From NCBI GenBank assembly GCA_910588035.1, contig CAJUPY010000029.1, positions 1-25,386 on the forward strand: a stretch of DNA of 25,386 bases, given 5' to 3'. The position numbers and the translations under genes are program-made. Source of the DNA: an uncultured Muribaculaceae bacterium (GTDB lineage: Bacteria; Bacteroidota; Bacteroidia; Bacteroidales; Muribaculaceae). The notes under the pieces are model-generated. The model saw nothing but the letters and a program-made list of their open reading frames with translations. It had not been told where the DNA came from and did not search any database. This document shows positions 5,870 through 14,183 of the stretch, one piece after another. Every line of letters begins with the position of its first letter. Positions within the stretch are counted from its first letter, which is position 1.

Positions 5870-7648
5870 TTAAAGAGCCATTGTCTTCTCAGCCAGCCAC
5901 TCGGCCAGTTCGGGAGTGAGCCGCGGTGTCAGTGTCTCGCGCACCATTGCGTGATAGCTGTTCACCCATTCTATCTCGTCGGCTGTCATGATCGATGTGT
6001 CAAACAGCTTGAGGTCAAACGGGAAGAGTGTCAGAGTCTCAAACCGGTTGAACGTACCGAACTCGGTAGTGAAAGCCCTGACGGTCAGCACAAGGTTCTC
6101 ACACCTGATGCCGTGCACATTCTCGCGATAGAGTCCGGGTTCGTCAGAGGTGATCATGCCGGGAGTCAGCGGCGTCGGCACGTGGTTCAGCCTGATGCTC
6201 TGCGGCCCTTCATGAACATTGAGAAAATGGCCCACGCCGTGACCGGTGCCGTGGAGATAGCTCAGACCCTCTTTCCACAGAAACTGGCGAGCCAGAGCAT
6301 CGAGTTGGTCACCTCTGGTGCCGTCGGGGAAAACAGCAGAGGCAAGGGCTATGTGACCCTTCATCACCAGCGTGAAGTCACGTCGCTGCTCGTCGGTCGT
6401 GTTGCCCATGGAGACAGTGCGTGTGATGTCGGTCGTTCCGTCGAGATACTGCGCGCCCGAGTCGACAAGAAGCAGGTTGTTTGCATAGATCTCGACATCG
6501 CTTTCAGGTGTCGCCGAATAGTGGACGATCGCGCCATGGGCACCATAGCCCGCTATCGTCTCGAAGCTCTCGTCGAAATAGAGAGGTTGCTGCGAACGGT
6601 AGCGGGTCAGTATTTCGGCGACGCCGGTCTCGGTCAGACGCTCGCCGGCGTTCACCAGCCGCTCGATTTCGTGGAACGCTCCGACCAGAGCACACCCGTC
6701 TTTGATCATCGCCTCGCGGGTACCGGCAATCTGAACTTCGTTTTTAATGCCCTTGAGCATCGCGACAGGAGAACGGCGGCAAGCAATTCCGCGGTCTCCA
6801 AGACAGGCTGCGGCCGCCCCTGAGGTGCGTGCCGCGTCATAGACCACATGGCCGTCGACATTGGTCAGAAAATCAGCCACTGAACTGTAGGGAGCAACCG
6901 TGACTCCACGCTCGGCGAGATAATCTCTCACCTTGTCGTCGACCTTAGACTCAAGGGTGAAGAGCGTCGACCCTTTGGCCGAGAGGTAGAGAAACGCCGT
7001 TGCCACAGGGTTGCAGCTGACATCGCGCGACCTGATGTTCAATGCCCAGGCGATCTCGTCGAGAGCCGAGATGAACACGGCGTCACCGCCCTCAGCCGAT
7101 GCGTTCTGGAGAATGTCGCCGATCTTGTCGGCTGCGTCGCGTCCGGCATATTTTATGTCATGAATGAAAATCGGATCACCCGGAAGTGCGGGACGGTCGG
7201 GCCAGACTGTGTCGGTGATATCGAAGTCGACCTTCAGCGACAGTCCGTTCTCCTCGAGTTTTCGGCGAAGCGACTCTGTTTCGGTGACCGACGATGTCCA
7301 ACCGTCGATAGCGACAACCGAACCCCTCACAAGATTTCCGATCAGCCAGTCAGCGATGCCGGGAGTGGCGGGAAGCCCCTCCTTCATCAGCTTGATGCCG
7401 GTGCCCTCAAGCTGGTCTGCTGCCTGGATGAAGTAGCGCGAATCGGTCCATAGAAGCGCGTCGCCGGAGGTCACGACCAAAGTTCCGGCCGATCCGGTGA
7501 ACCCCGACAGGTAGCGTCTCACCTGAAAATGGCGGCTGAGATACTCACTCTGGTGGGGATCGGTCTGCGGAAACATTGTGGCTGCTACACCGGCCTTTTT
7601 CAATTCGGCTCTGACCGCTTCGATGCGGGCGATGATTTCTTTCTTCAT
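5870..7648 (-). CDS. Xaa-Pro aminopeptidase (aminopeptidase P, M24B family)
   Basis: A 592-residue cytosolic enzyme that removes an N-terminal residue preceding proline. Two creatinase-like domains (about 1-300) precede an M24 pita-bread domain (about 310-530) and a C-terminal extension, as in the large eukaryote-type APP1 form found in many Bacteroidota. The five metal ligands are D396 (LLLVDSG), D407 (TTDITRT), H470 (GTGHGVGH), E503 (TSDEPG) and E517 (IRCENL). No signal peptide. First gene of a two-gene unit with the gamma-carbonic-anhydrase-like gene; its promoter faces that of rlmN. Confidence 0.93.
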   Translation of the reverse strand: MKKEIIARIEAVRAELKKAGVAATMFPQTDPHQSEYLSRHFQVRRYLSGFTGSAGTLVVTSGDALLWTDSRYFIQAADQLEGTGIKLMKEGLPATPGIADWLIGNLVRGSVVAIDGWTSSVTETESLRRKLEENGLSLKVDFDITDTVWPDRPALPGDPIFIHDIKYAGRDAADKIGDILQNASAEGGDAVFISALDEIAWALNIRSRDVSCNPVATAFLYLSAKGSTLFTLESKVDDKVRDYLAERGVTVAPYSSVADFLTNVDGHVVYDAARTSGAAAACLGDRGIACRRSPVAMLKGIKNEVQIAGTREAMIKDGCALVGAFHEIERLVNAGERLTETGVAEILTRYRSQQPLYFDESFETIAGYGAHGAIVHYSATPESDVEIYANNLLLVDSGAQYLDGTTDITRTVSMGNTTDEQRRDFTLVMKGHIALASAVFPDGTRGDQLDALARQFLWKEGLSYLHGTGHGVGHFLNVHEGPQSIRLNHVPTPLTPGMITSDEPGLYRENVHGIRCENLVLTVRAFTTEFGTFNRFETLTLFPFDLKLFDTSIMTADEIEWVNSYHAMVRETLTPRLTPELAEWLAEKTMAL

Positions 7649-7672
7649 GGCTTATTGTTTTATTTGTTTCCA

Positions 7673-7705
7673 CAAAGATACGGATAAGTCGAGAGCAAAT
7701 GCAAA
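7673..7705 (-). promoter_or_regulatory. Promoter of the aminopeptidase operon
   Basis: On the minus strand TTTG (7705-7702), 21 bases, TATCTTTG (7680-7673), matching the Bacteroidota consensus. The leader to the ATG at 7648 is about 20 bases. Confidence 0.65.
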
Positions 7706-7799
7706 TTTATTTGCGATTTGCCGAGCGGAAGTATCCAAGACTGCAGGTCATAGATAGGGATAGGTCGAGAGATATGCAAATTTTTATTTTGCATTGCCG
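7677..7799. repeat. Imperfect direct repeat of a promoter-upstream element
   Basis: Two 47-base copies at 7677-7723 and 7753-7799, both of the form GATA-GGATA-GTCGAGAG...TGCAAATTT...TTTGC...TTGCCG. Each holds an inverted repeat: GCAAAT-TT-ATTTGC at 7701-7714, and ATGCAAA/TTTGCAT around a 7-base loop at 7774-7794. Copy 1 overlaps the aminopeptidase promoter. Copy 2 has lost the CAAA that would make the matching -7 element. Confidence 0.6.
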
Positions 7800-7827
7800 G
7801 ACACGAGTCAGATGTCGCGGCTGACGC

Positions 7828-7857
7828 TTGCCGTGATGTGAAATTTTCGTAACTTTG
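7828..7857 (+). promoter_or_regulatory. Promoter of the rlmN operon
   Basis: TTG (7828-7830), 19 bases, TAACTTTG (7850-7857), a full match to TAnnTTTG. The leader to the ATG at 7919 is close to 60 bases and contains an eight-codon open frame (7891-7917). Confidence 0.7.
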
Positions 7858-7918
7858 CCGTTGCACGCGCCTACGCGCCCGCGAACAATTATGAACCCAG
7901 TTGTGTTAAAAAGCTGAA

Positions 7919-8950
7919 ATGACCGACACAAACCTCACACCGTTAATCGGAATGACCCTTCAGAGGCTGCGCGATGTCGCAGCCGAAGCCGGACTCAAGC
8001 CGTTTGCCGCCAAGCAGATGGCCCGTTGGCTATATGAGAAACGAGTGACCGACATAGAACAGATGACCGATCTGTCAAAACCGGCGCGCGCCGCCATTGC
8101 CCGCAGCTACCGCATTGGCCGCGAGACTCCCGTGGCATCGGCCGTGTCGGCCGACGGAACCGAAAAATATCTGTTCAACGCAGTCGACGGTCACCCTGTC
8201 GAGACCGTCTACATTCCCGACCGCGACCGCGCCACCCTGTGTGTGTCGTCACAGGCGGGGTGCAAGATGAACTGCTCGTTCTGCTTCACCGGCCGCGGCG
8301 GCTTTCACGGCAACCTGACTCCGGCACAGATCATGAACCAGATTCTGTCGGTTCCGCGCTCCGAGACGTTGACAAACATCGTGTTCATGGGCATGGGCGA
8401 GCCGCTCGACAACCTCGGTGCGGTAAGCGATGTGATCGAGATCCTGACCTCACCCTGGGGCATGGCGTGGAGTCCGAAGCGCATAACCGTCTCCACGATC
8501 GGCAAACTCGACACTCTTCGCACGCTGCTCGACACGACCAAGGTTCACGTTGCAATATCGGTACACAGCCCCTATCCCGACGAACGCCGTGACCTGATGC
8601 CGGTCGAACGGGCCTATCCGATAACCGAGGTCGTAAGGCTTCTGTCACAATATGATTTCAGCCACCAACGCCGTCTGTCGGTCGAATATATAATGTGGCG
8701 TGGCGTCAACGACGACATGCGCCACTGCGACGCGCTGGTCAGACTGCTCCGCGGACTGGACTGCCGCGTAAACCTGATACGCTACCACGCCGCAGGACCC
8801 GAAGACCCGATGCAGCCGCCGTCGCAGGAGACAATGACACGCTTCCGCGACCGGCTGAATGAAAAAGGCATCACGGCGACAATCAGAACTTCAAGGGGTG
8901 AAGATATAGAGGCGGCATGCGGCATGCTCGCCGGAAAACATAAAAACTGA
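7919..8950 (+). CDS. rlmN: Dual-specificity 23S rRNA / tRNA adenine-C2 methyltransferase RlmN
   Basis: A 343-residue radical-SAM enzyme that methylates C2 of A2503 in 23S rRNA and A37 in some tRNAs. The [4Fe-4S] cysteines are C115, C119 and C122 (AGCKMNCSFCFTG). The methyl-carrying cysteine near the C terminus is C334 (EAACGML) and the other catalytic cysteine is probably C108 (ATLCVSSQ). The SAM-binding GMGEPL motif is present. Length is normal. It heads a plus-strand operon with two DUF1573 genes (six bases to the next ATG) and the MeaB-type GTPase. A small frame in the leader stops one base before this ATG. Confidence 0.96.
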   Translation: MTDTNLTPLIGMTLQRLRDVAAEAGLKPFAAKQMARWLYEKRVTDIEQMTDLSKPARAAIARSYRIGRETPVASAVSADGTEKYLFNAVDGHPVETVYIPDRDRATLCVSSQAGCKMNCSFCFTGRGGFHGNLTPAQIMNQILSVPRSETLTNIVFMGMGEPLDNLGAVSDVIEILTSPWGMAWSPKRITVSTIGKLDTLRTLLDTTKVHVAISVHSPYPDERRDLMPVERAYPITEVVRLLSQYDFSHQRRLSVEYIMWRGVNDDMRHCDALVRLLRGLDCRVNLIRYHAAGPEDPMQPPSQETMTRFRDRLNEKGITATIRTSRGEDIEAACGMLAGKHKN

Positions 8951-8956
8951 AACAAA

Positions 8957-9349
8957 ATGAAACAATTCATCGCGATGATGCTGCTGGCCGTGGCTTGGAT
9001 AACCGCAACGGCCGACGACGAGAAAGCATCGATAAAATTTGAGGAACAGACCTACGACTTCGGCGTAATCAAGGAAGACGGCGGTCCGGTCAGCCATGAG
9101 TTCAAATTCACCAACACTGGCGAGACTCCGCTGGTGATCATCTCGGTGACCGCCTCTTGTGGCTGCACCAAGCCGTCATATCCGGTCAAGCCCATTGCCG
9201 CCGGAAAATCGGGAGTGGTCAAGGTCACCTATCTGCCGCAGGGACGTCCCGGCGAATTCAGCAAACAGGTCACCGTCAAGACAAACGACAAACGCAACCG
9301 CCGCTTGAAGTTGCGCATAACGGGCAACGTAATTCCCGCAAAGAAATGA
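8957..9349 (+). CDS. Exported DUF1573 protein, single domain
   Basis: A 130-residue protein with an N-terminal signal peptide (about 1-19, MKQFIAMMLLAVAWITATA) and one DUF1573 immunoglobulin-like domain. The hallmark motif is ASCGCTKPSYPVKPIAAGKSG, where DUF1573 usually shows SCGCT...PI.PG. The family is abundant in Bacteroidota; its molecular role is unknown. The stop codon overlaps the start of the next gene (ATGA), so the two DUF1573 proteins are translated in coupling. Probably periplasmic or surface-located. Confidence 0.88.
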   Translation: MKQFIAMMLLAVAWITATADDEKASIKFEEQTYDFGVIKEDGGPVSHEFKFTNTGETPLVIISVTASCGCTKPSYPVKPIAAGKSGVVKVTYLPQGRPGEFSKQVTVKTNDKRNRRLKLRITGNVIPAKK

Positions 9350-10419
9350 AACGGTTCTTTTTATCAGCAGCCATGGCGGCAGTCATCACATCGGGACTGT
9401 CGGCACGCACGCAGTGGCTCGAGACCGAGCACGATTTCGGTGCCTTCGACGAGAACAACGGCAAAGTCACCTGCACGATGAGATTTGTCAACACCGGCGA
9501 CCAACCGGTGTCGATCGTGTCGGCACGCGCGACATGCGGCTGCACGATGCCTTCCTACACACGCCGTCCTGTCGCCCCGGGCGACACCGGACGAGTCGAG
9601 ATAGCCTATAATCCTGTCGGACGTCCGGGTCGTTTCAGCAAGAAAGTCTACATTGAGACCAGCGACGATGACGGCCGCACGACCCTTGTGGTCAAGGGTG
9701 TGGTCATCGGGGCTTCCAACACCGTCAGGTCTCGGTTTCCGGTAGATGCCGGGCCGCTCAAACTCCGCACCGCCGTCGCCGCTTTCGGTCGTGTCGACCG
9801 CGACAAACATAAATCGGTGTTTGTCGATGCCTACAATTCGTCGGCCGACTCCATTGTCTCAGAGTGGCGCAATGTGCCTCCCTATCTAAAGATCTCGTCG
9901 GGAACACACTCGATCGCAGCCGGCGACTACGGCGCGTTCACCTTCTTTCTGAGCGGAGCCGGGATGCCGCAATATGGTCTTGTGACCGACTCGGTGACAC
10001 TCGTTCCCGACCGCCGCAATCCCAATGACACAATAGACATCGGCATTGTCGCCATTGTCTCGGAGAATTTCGACCACCTGACCGACTCCCAACGCGAGAA
10101 AGCTCCGGTGATCGGGCTCTATCCCGAAACAATTGACCTCGGCATTGTCAGACGCGACGAGGGAACCGTGAGCCGCACGTTCGAGATAAAGAATCACGGC
10201 AACACGACAATGACTCTGCGGCGTGTCTATTCGACCGACCGGGGCATCACCGTCAGCTGTCACACCGACAAGATAAAAAAAGGAAAGACCGCCAAGGCGA
10301 CTGTCACCGTCGATCTGAAGGCAATCGACAGCCCGATCGTGAATGCCCGCGTGCAGGTCATCTCGAACTCTCCCGACAATCCGACCGCCTCGATAAGAGT
10401 GGTCGGTGAAATAAAATAG
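9346..10419 (+). CDS. Exported DUF1573 protein, two Ig-like domains
   Basis: A 357-residue protein. The start at 9346 is preferred over an upstream in-frame ATG at 9157 because MKRFFLSAAMAAVITSGLSA is a clear signal peptide and the ATG overlaps the previous stop codon. Residues about 20-120 form a DUF1573 domain with ATCGCTMPSY and PVAPGDTG, paralogous to the preceding gene. A second, diverged domain near 255-350 (LGIVRRDEGTVSRTFEIKNHG) lacks the Cys-Gly-Cys motif. The middle segment is also beta-rich and unassigned. Function unknown; the pairing suggests a shared envelope role. Confidence 0.85.
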   Translation: MKRFFLSAAMAAVITSGLSARTQWLETEHDFGAFDENNGKVTCTMRFVNTGDQPVSIVSARATCGCTMPSYTRRPVAPGDTGRVEIAYNPVGRPGRFSKKVYIETSDDDGRTTLVVKGVVIGASNTVRSRFPVDAGPLKLRTAVAAFGRVDRDKHKSVFVDAYNSSADSIVSEWRNVPPYLKISSGTHSIAAGDYGAFTFFLSGAGMPQYGLVTDSVTLVPDRRNPNDTIDIGIVAIVSENFDHLTDSQREKAPVIGLYPETIDLGIVRRDEGTVSRTFEIKNHGNTTMTLRRVYSTDRGITVSCHTDKIKKGKTAKATVTVDLKAIDSPIVNARVQVISNSPDNPTASIRVVGEIK

Positions 10420-10446
10420 ACAATCATAACACAAATCACCTATAGC

Positions 10447-11538
10447 ATGGAACACCCCGAAAACGATTCAAAATACATCGGACTGACCGTCAATTCAGGC
10501 GTTGCCCAACCCCCTTCGGTCAACCCCTACATGAAGCGCGTGCGCCGCAAACCGCTACCGACGCCAGGCGAGATGGTAGAGAAAATTCTGGCCGGCGACG
10601 TGACAACCCTGAGCCGCGCCGTCACCCTTGTCGAGAGCATCAATCCCGACCATGAGACGCTGGCACAGGAGATAATCGAGAAATGTCTGCCACACTCGGG
10701 CAACTCCCGACGCATCGGCATCACCGGTGTGCCGGGAGCCGGCAAGAGCACATCGATCGACGTTTTCGGACTCCATGTGCTCAAACAGGGAGGTAAACTC
10801 GCCGTGCTCGCGATCGACCCCTCGAGCGAACGCACCAAAGGCAGCATTCTCGGCGACAAGACACGCATGGAGAAACTGGCGGTCCACCCCGACGCTTTCA
10901 TTCGTCCTTCACCCTCGGCCGGATCACTTGGCGGTGTCGCACGCAAGACGCGCGAGACGATCGTGTTGTGTGAAGCGGCCGGCTTCAACAACATTTTTGT
11001 CGAGACCGTCGGAGTGGGGCAGAGCGAGACCGCCGTACACTCGATGGTAGATTTCTTTCTGTTGATTCAGTTGGCCGGTACGGGCGATGAGCTGCAGGGA
11101 ATCAAACGCGGCATCATGGAAATGGCCGACGGAATCGTCATAAACAAAGCCGACGGCGACAACATTGACCGCGCGCGCCTTGCCCAGGCACAGTTCCGCA
11201 GCGCACTTCATCTGTTCCCGCCGACAACATCGGGATGGATGCCCGAGGTGCTGACATACTCCGGATACTACGAACTCGGCATCGAGGAAGTGTGGGCGAT
11301 GATCGACCGCTATTTCGAATTTGTCAAGTCAAACGGATATTTCGAACAGAAACGCCGTCAGCAGTCACGCTACTGGATGTATGAGACCATTGACTCACAA
11401 CTGCGCGGAAACTTTTTCAACAACCCCGAAGTATCAGCCATGCTGTCGGGACTCGAGAAAGCCGTGCTCGAAAACCGGCTTAGCTCATTCATCGCCGCAC
11501 GCGATGTTCTCAATTTCTACTTTTCAAAAATGAAATAG
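10447..11538 (+). CDS. meaB: MeaB/ArgK-type G3E GTPase, methylmalonyl-CoA mutase chaperone
   Basis: A 363-residue P-loop GTPase. Walker A is GVPGAGKST (about 94-102); downstream are the conserved IDPSSERTKGSILGDKTRM segment, the ETVGVGQSE switch and the NKAD base-specificity motif. Members protect and reload the B12 cofactor of methylmalonyl-CoA mutase, used in the succinate-propionate route of Bacteroidota. The mutase genes are not in the window. The old ArgK kinase name is not supported. It follows the DUF1573 gene by 27 bases and is the last gene of the rlmN operon. Confidence 0.92.
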   Translation: MEHPENDSKYIGLTVNSGVAQPPSVNPYMKRVRRKPLPTPGEMVEKILAGDVTTLSRAVTLVESINPDHETLAQEIIEKCLPHSGNSRRIGITGVPGAGKSTSIDVFGLHVLKQGGKLAVLAIDPSSERTKGSILGDKTRMEKLAVHPDAFIRPSPSAGSLGGVARKTRETIVLCEAAGFNNIFVETVGVGQSETAVHSMVDFFLLIQLAGTGDELQGIKRGIMEMADGIVINKADGDNIDRARLAQAQFRSALHLFPPTTSGWMPEVLTYSGYYELGIEEVWAMIDRYFEFVKSNGYFEQKRRQQSRYWMYETIDSQLRGNFFNNPEVSAMLSGLEKAVLENRLSSFIAARDVLNFYFSKMK

Positions 11539-11637
11539 GGTAGGGGAGAGATATCAGAGCCGACATAACCTGATTTGACGGCCAAAATTCGCCACCGGCC
11601 GTAAGGAAATTTTCAAATTTTTGATTCTCAGCGAGTT

Positions 11638-11685
11638 AAAATAAGCCTAAATATCTGTATGTCAGATATTTAGGCTTATTTTTAC
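11638..11685. terminator. Strong, probably bidirectional terminator after meaB
   Basis: A perfect 20-pair stem (11638-11657 with 11663-11682) around loop TATGT. It is AT-flanked: TTTTT follows on the plus strand and AAAA precedes it, so it could also stop minus-strand transcription. An additional short inverted repeat ACGGCC/GGCCGT lies upstream at about 11579-11604. Confidence 0.88.
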
Positions 11686-11739
11686 GTTTCGGGAATATCG
11701 TTCAGAAAAAATCTTGTCGGGCAAAACACGAAAATGCTA

Positions 11740-11770
11740 TTGCATTGCCCCGCAATTCTTCATATCTTTG
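11740..11770 (+). promoter_or_regulatory. Promoter of the ybeY-mnmG operon
   Basis: TTG (11740-11742), 20 bases, TATCTTTG (11763-11770), an exact -7 consensus. The leader to the ATG at 11790 is about 15 bases. Confidence 0.72.
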
Positions 11771-11789
11771 TGAGTTAAAAGCTTTTTCA

Positions 11790-12233
11790 ATGACAACAAC
11801 ATTCCAATGGCTTACAGAGTCGGCCTCGATGCCCGACATAGACATCGATCTCACCCAACGCTGGATCGAACGAGTTGCCGAAGCCCATGGACGTCATGCC
11901 CATGAGCTGACCTACATTTTCTGCGACGACGAGCGCATACTCGAGGTGAACCGCCGGTTTCTCAACCACGACTACTACACCGACATAATCACCTTTGACT
12001 ATACACGCGGCCGGCTTCTGCGCGGCGACCTGTATATCTCGCTCGACACCGTCGCCACAAATGCTGTGGCCGTCAACCAACCCTACGCCCGTGAGCTCAA
12101 CCGGGTGATAATTCACGGCATTCTCCACCTGTGCGGCATCAACGACAAAGGTCCGGGCGAACGTGAGATAATGGAAGCAAATGAAAATGAAGCACTCGAC
12201 ATGCTCGAGCAAATGATTGAAGAAAAGAAATGA
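11790..12233 (+). CDS. ybeY: Endoribonuclease YbeY
   Basis: A 147-residue rRNA maturation RNase. The start at 11790 is used because the promoter lies at 11740-11770, so the upstream in-frame ATG at 11745 cannot be in the transcript. The UPF0054 pattern is present: LNHDYYTDIITFDY, LYISLDTV and HGILHLCGINDKG. Zinc ligands H109 and H113 are there, but the third position of HGxLHLxGxxH is D119 instead of His, which from memory is common in Bacteroidota versions. The stop overlaps the mnmG start by four bases (ATGA). Confidence 0.92.
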   Translation: MTTTFQWLTESASMPDIDIDLTQRWIERVAEAHGRHAHELTYIFCDDERILEVNRRFLNHDYYTDIITFDYTRGRLLRGDLYISLDTVATNAVAVNQPYARELNRVIIHGILHLCGINDKGPGEREIMEANENEALDMLEQMIEEKK

Positions 12234-14107
12234 AATTTGACTACGACATAATCGTGATCGGAGCCGGTCACGCAGGTTGCGAGGCCGCCTCGGCGGCCGC
12301 ACGTCTCGGCAGCGAGACACTGCTGATCACAATGGACATGAACAAGATTGCCCAGATGAGCTGCAATCCGGCGATCGGAGGCATAGCCAAGGGGCAGATC
12401 GTGCGTGAGATCGACGCCATGGGTGGACAGATGGGCATCGTGACAGACCGCAGCGCAATTCAGTTCAGAATGCTCAACCGCTCGAAAGGGCCGGCAATGT
12501 GGAGTCCGAGAGCACAGAGCGACCGCATGAAATTCAGTGCCGCATGGCGCGAGATACTCGAGAATACGCCCAATCTGTCAATGTGGCAAGACTCGGCTAC
12601 ACGTCTCGTTATAGAAAACGGCGAGGTCAGGGGAGTGGAGACGCAGCTCGGTGTCACTTTCACCGCCAAAGCCGTCATTTTGACCGCAGGCACTTTCCTC
12701 AACGGACTGATGCACATCGGCCGCACACAGATCAAAGGCGGGCGCATTTCAGAACCGGCGTCACACGGCATCACCGAGCAACTGCGCGAACTCGGGTTCT
12801 CTACCGACCGGATGAAAACCGGAACACCGGTCAGAATCGATGGTCGCAGCGTCAATTTTGACCTCACGACAATCCAACATGGCGACAACGACTACCACAA
12901 ATTCTCATATCTGCCAGAAGTCAGCCGCGAACTGAAGCAGAGACCGTGCTTCACCGTCTACACCAACCCGACAACCCACGACATCTTGCGCCGGGGGCTT
13001 CCAGACAGTCCGCTTTACAACGGCCAGATCAAGAGCATCGGTCCGCGCTACTGTCCGAGCATAGAGACCAAGATAGTCACTTTTTCTGACAAGAACGAAC
13101 ATCAGCTGTTTCTCGAACCGGAAGGGGAGACAACCCAGGAATATTATCTGAACGGATTCTCCTCGTCGCTGCCGCTCGACATTCAAATCGAGGCACTGCA
13201 GTCGATCGAGGCATTCAAAGATGTGCAGATCTACCGCCCTGGCTATGCGATCGAATATGACTTCGTCGACCCCACGCAACTGCGGCACACCCTTGAGACC
13301 AAACTTGTCAAAGGACTGTTTTTCGCAGGGCAGGTCAACGGAACGACCGGCTATGAGGAAGCGGCTGGGCAGGGGTTGATCGCCGGAATGAACGCACACG
13401 CATCGGTCACCGGGAAAAAACCGTTCACACTCGCGCGCGACGAGGCCTACATCGGCGTACTCATTGACGATCTCGTCACAAAAGGAGTCGACGAACCCTA
13501 CCGCATGTTCACTTCGCGTGCCGAATACCGCATACTGCTTCGGCAGGATGACGCCGACATGCGTCTGACCGCACGCAGCCATGACTTCGGCCTTGCCGAC
13601 GACCGCCGCTACAATCTGATGATCGAGAAACGCCGCCAACGCGACAAACTTATCGACTTCTGCCGTGAATTTTCTGTAAAAGCATCGATAATCAATCCGG
13701 CTCTCGAGCAACGCGGAATCGAACCGTTGACTCAAGGCTCAAAACTGATAAATCTGGTTCTGAGACCTCAGTTCACCGTCATGATGCTTTCAGAAATGAT
13801 CGAACCGCTAAGAATTCAGATCGAACAACTCGACACAGACCGGCGCGATGAAATTGTCGAGGCTGCTGAGATTCTGATGAAATATGAAGGCTACATCGAG
13901 AGAGAGAAGATGACCGCCGAGAAACTCCACCGCCTTGAGAACATCCGCATCGCCGACAAATTTGACTACTCGTCAATCAAAGCCCTGTCGACAGAAGCAC
14001 GCCAGAAACTCGAGAGGCTCAAGCCGGAGACAATCGCACAGGCATCACGGATTCCGGGCATCTCGCCGAGCGACATAAACATCCTGCTTCTGTTAATGGG
14101 CAGATGA
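12230..14107 (+). CDS. mnmG: tRNA uridine-34 5-carboxymethylaminomethyl modification enzyme MnmG
   Basis: A 625-residue FAD enzyme that works with MnmE to modify the wobble uridine of tRNA. The dinucleotide-binding motif GAGHAGCEAA is at residues 9-18, followed by the conserved CNPAIGGIAKGQ, then GTFLNGLMHIG and GTTGYEEAAGQGL, and the C-terminal helical GidA domain. Length is normal. It is translationally coupled to ybeY. A parS site begins twelve bases past its stop codon; mnmG (gidA) often lies near the replication origin in bacteria. Confidence 0.97.
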   Translation: MKFDYDIIVIGAGHAGCEAASAAARLGSETLLITMDMNKIAQMSCNPAIGGIAKGQIVREIDAMGGQMGIVTDRSAIQFRMLNRSKGPAMWSPRAQSDRMKFSAAWREILENTPNLSMWQDSATRLVIENGEVRGVETQLGVTFTAKAVILTAGTFLNGLMHIGRTQIKGGRISEPASHGITEQLRELGFSTDRMKTGTPVRIDGRSVNFDLTTIQHGDNDYHKFSYLPEVSRELKQRPCFTVYTNPTTHDILRRGLPDSPLYNGQIKSIGPRYCPSIETKIVTFSDKNEHQLFLEPEGETTQEYYLNGFSSSLPLDIQIEALQSIEAFKDVQIYRPGYAIEYDFVDPTQLRHTLETKLVKGLFFAGQVNGTTGYEEAAGQGLIAGMNAHASVTGKKPFTLARDEAYIGVLIDDLVTKGVDEPYRMFTSRAEYRILLRQDDADMRLTARSHDFGLADDRRYNLMIEKRRQRDKLIDFCREFSVKASIINPALEQRGIEPLTQGSKLINLVLRPQFTVMMLSEMIEPLRIQIEQLDTDRRDEIVEAAEILMKYEGYIEREKMTAEKLHRLENIRIADKFDYSSIKALSTEARQKLERLKPETIAQASRIPGISPSDINILLLLMGR

Positions 14108-14118
14108 TCCCCTTAAAT

Positions 14119-14134
14119 TGTTCCACGTGAAACA
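14119..14134. promoter_or_regulatory. parS centromere site
   Basis: TGTTCCACGTGAAACA, identical to the classical 16-base parS bound by ParB/Spo0J. The palindrome extends to 14115-14138 (AAAT on the left, ATTT on the right), with one mismatched pair flanking CACGTG. It lies between mnmG and apt, outside coding sequence. No parA or parB gene is in the window. Confidence 0.9.
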
Positions 14135-14183
14135 ATTTCATCACAACAGACACATTATCAACAAATTCAACATAAAGAAAATC

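Noticed and set aside
6172..6190. Second CACGTG, as a possible extra parS at 6179
   Set aside because: Outside the central six bases it does not fit the parS consensus and it lies within the aminopeptidase coding sequence.
9157..9345. Upstream in-frame start for the second DUF1573 gene
   Set aside because: It would overlap the previous gene in another frame by about 190 bases and bury the signal peptide.
14118..14183. N-terminal extension of apt starting at 14118
   Set aside because: These codons are the parS site and its flank; the family N terminus begins at 14184.
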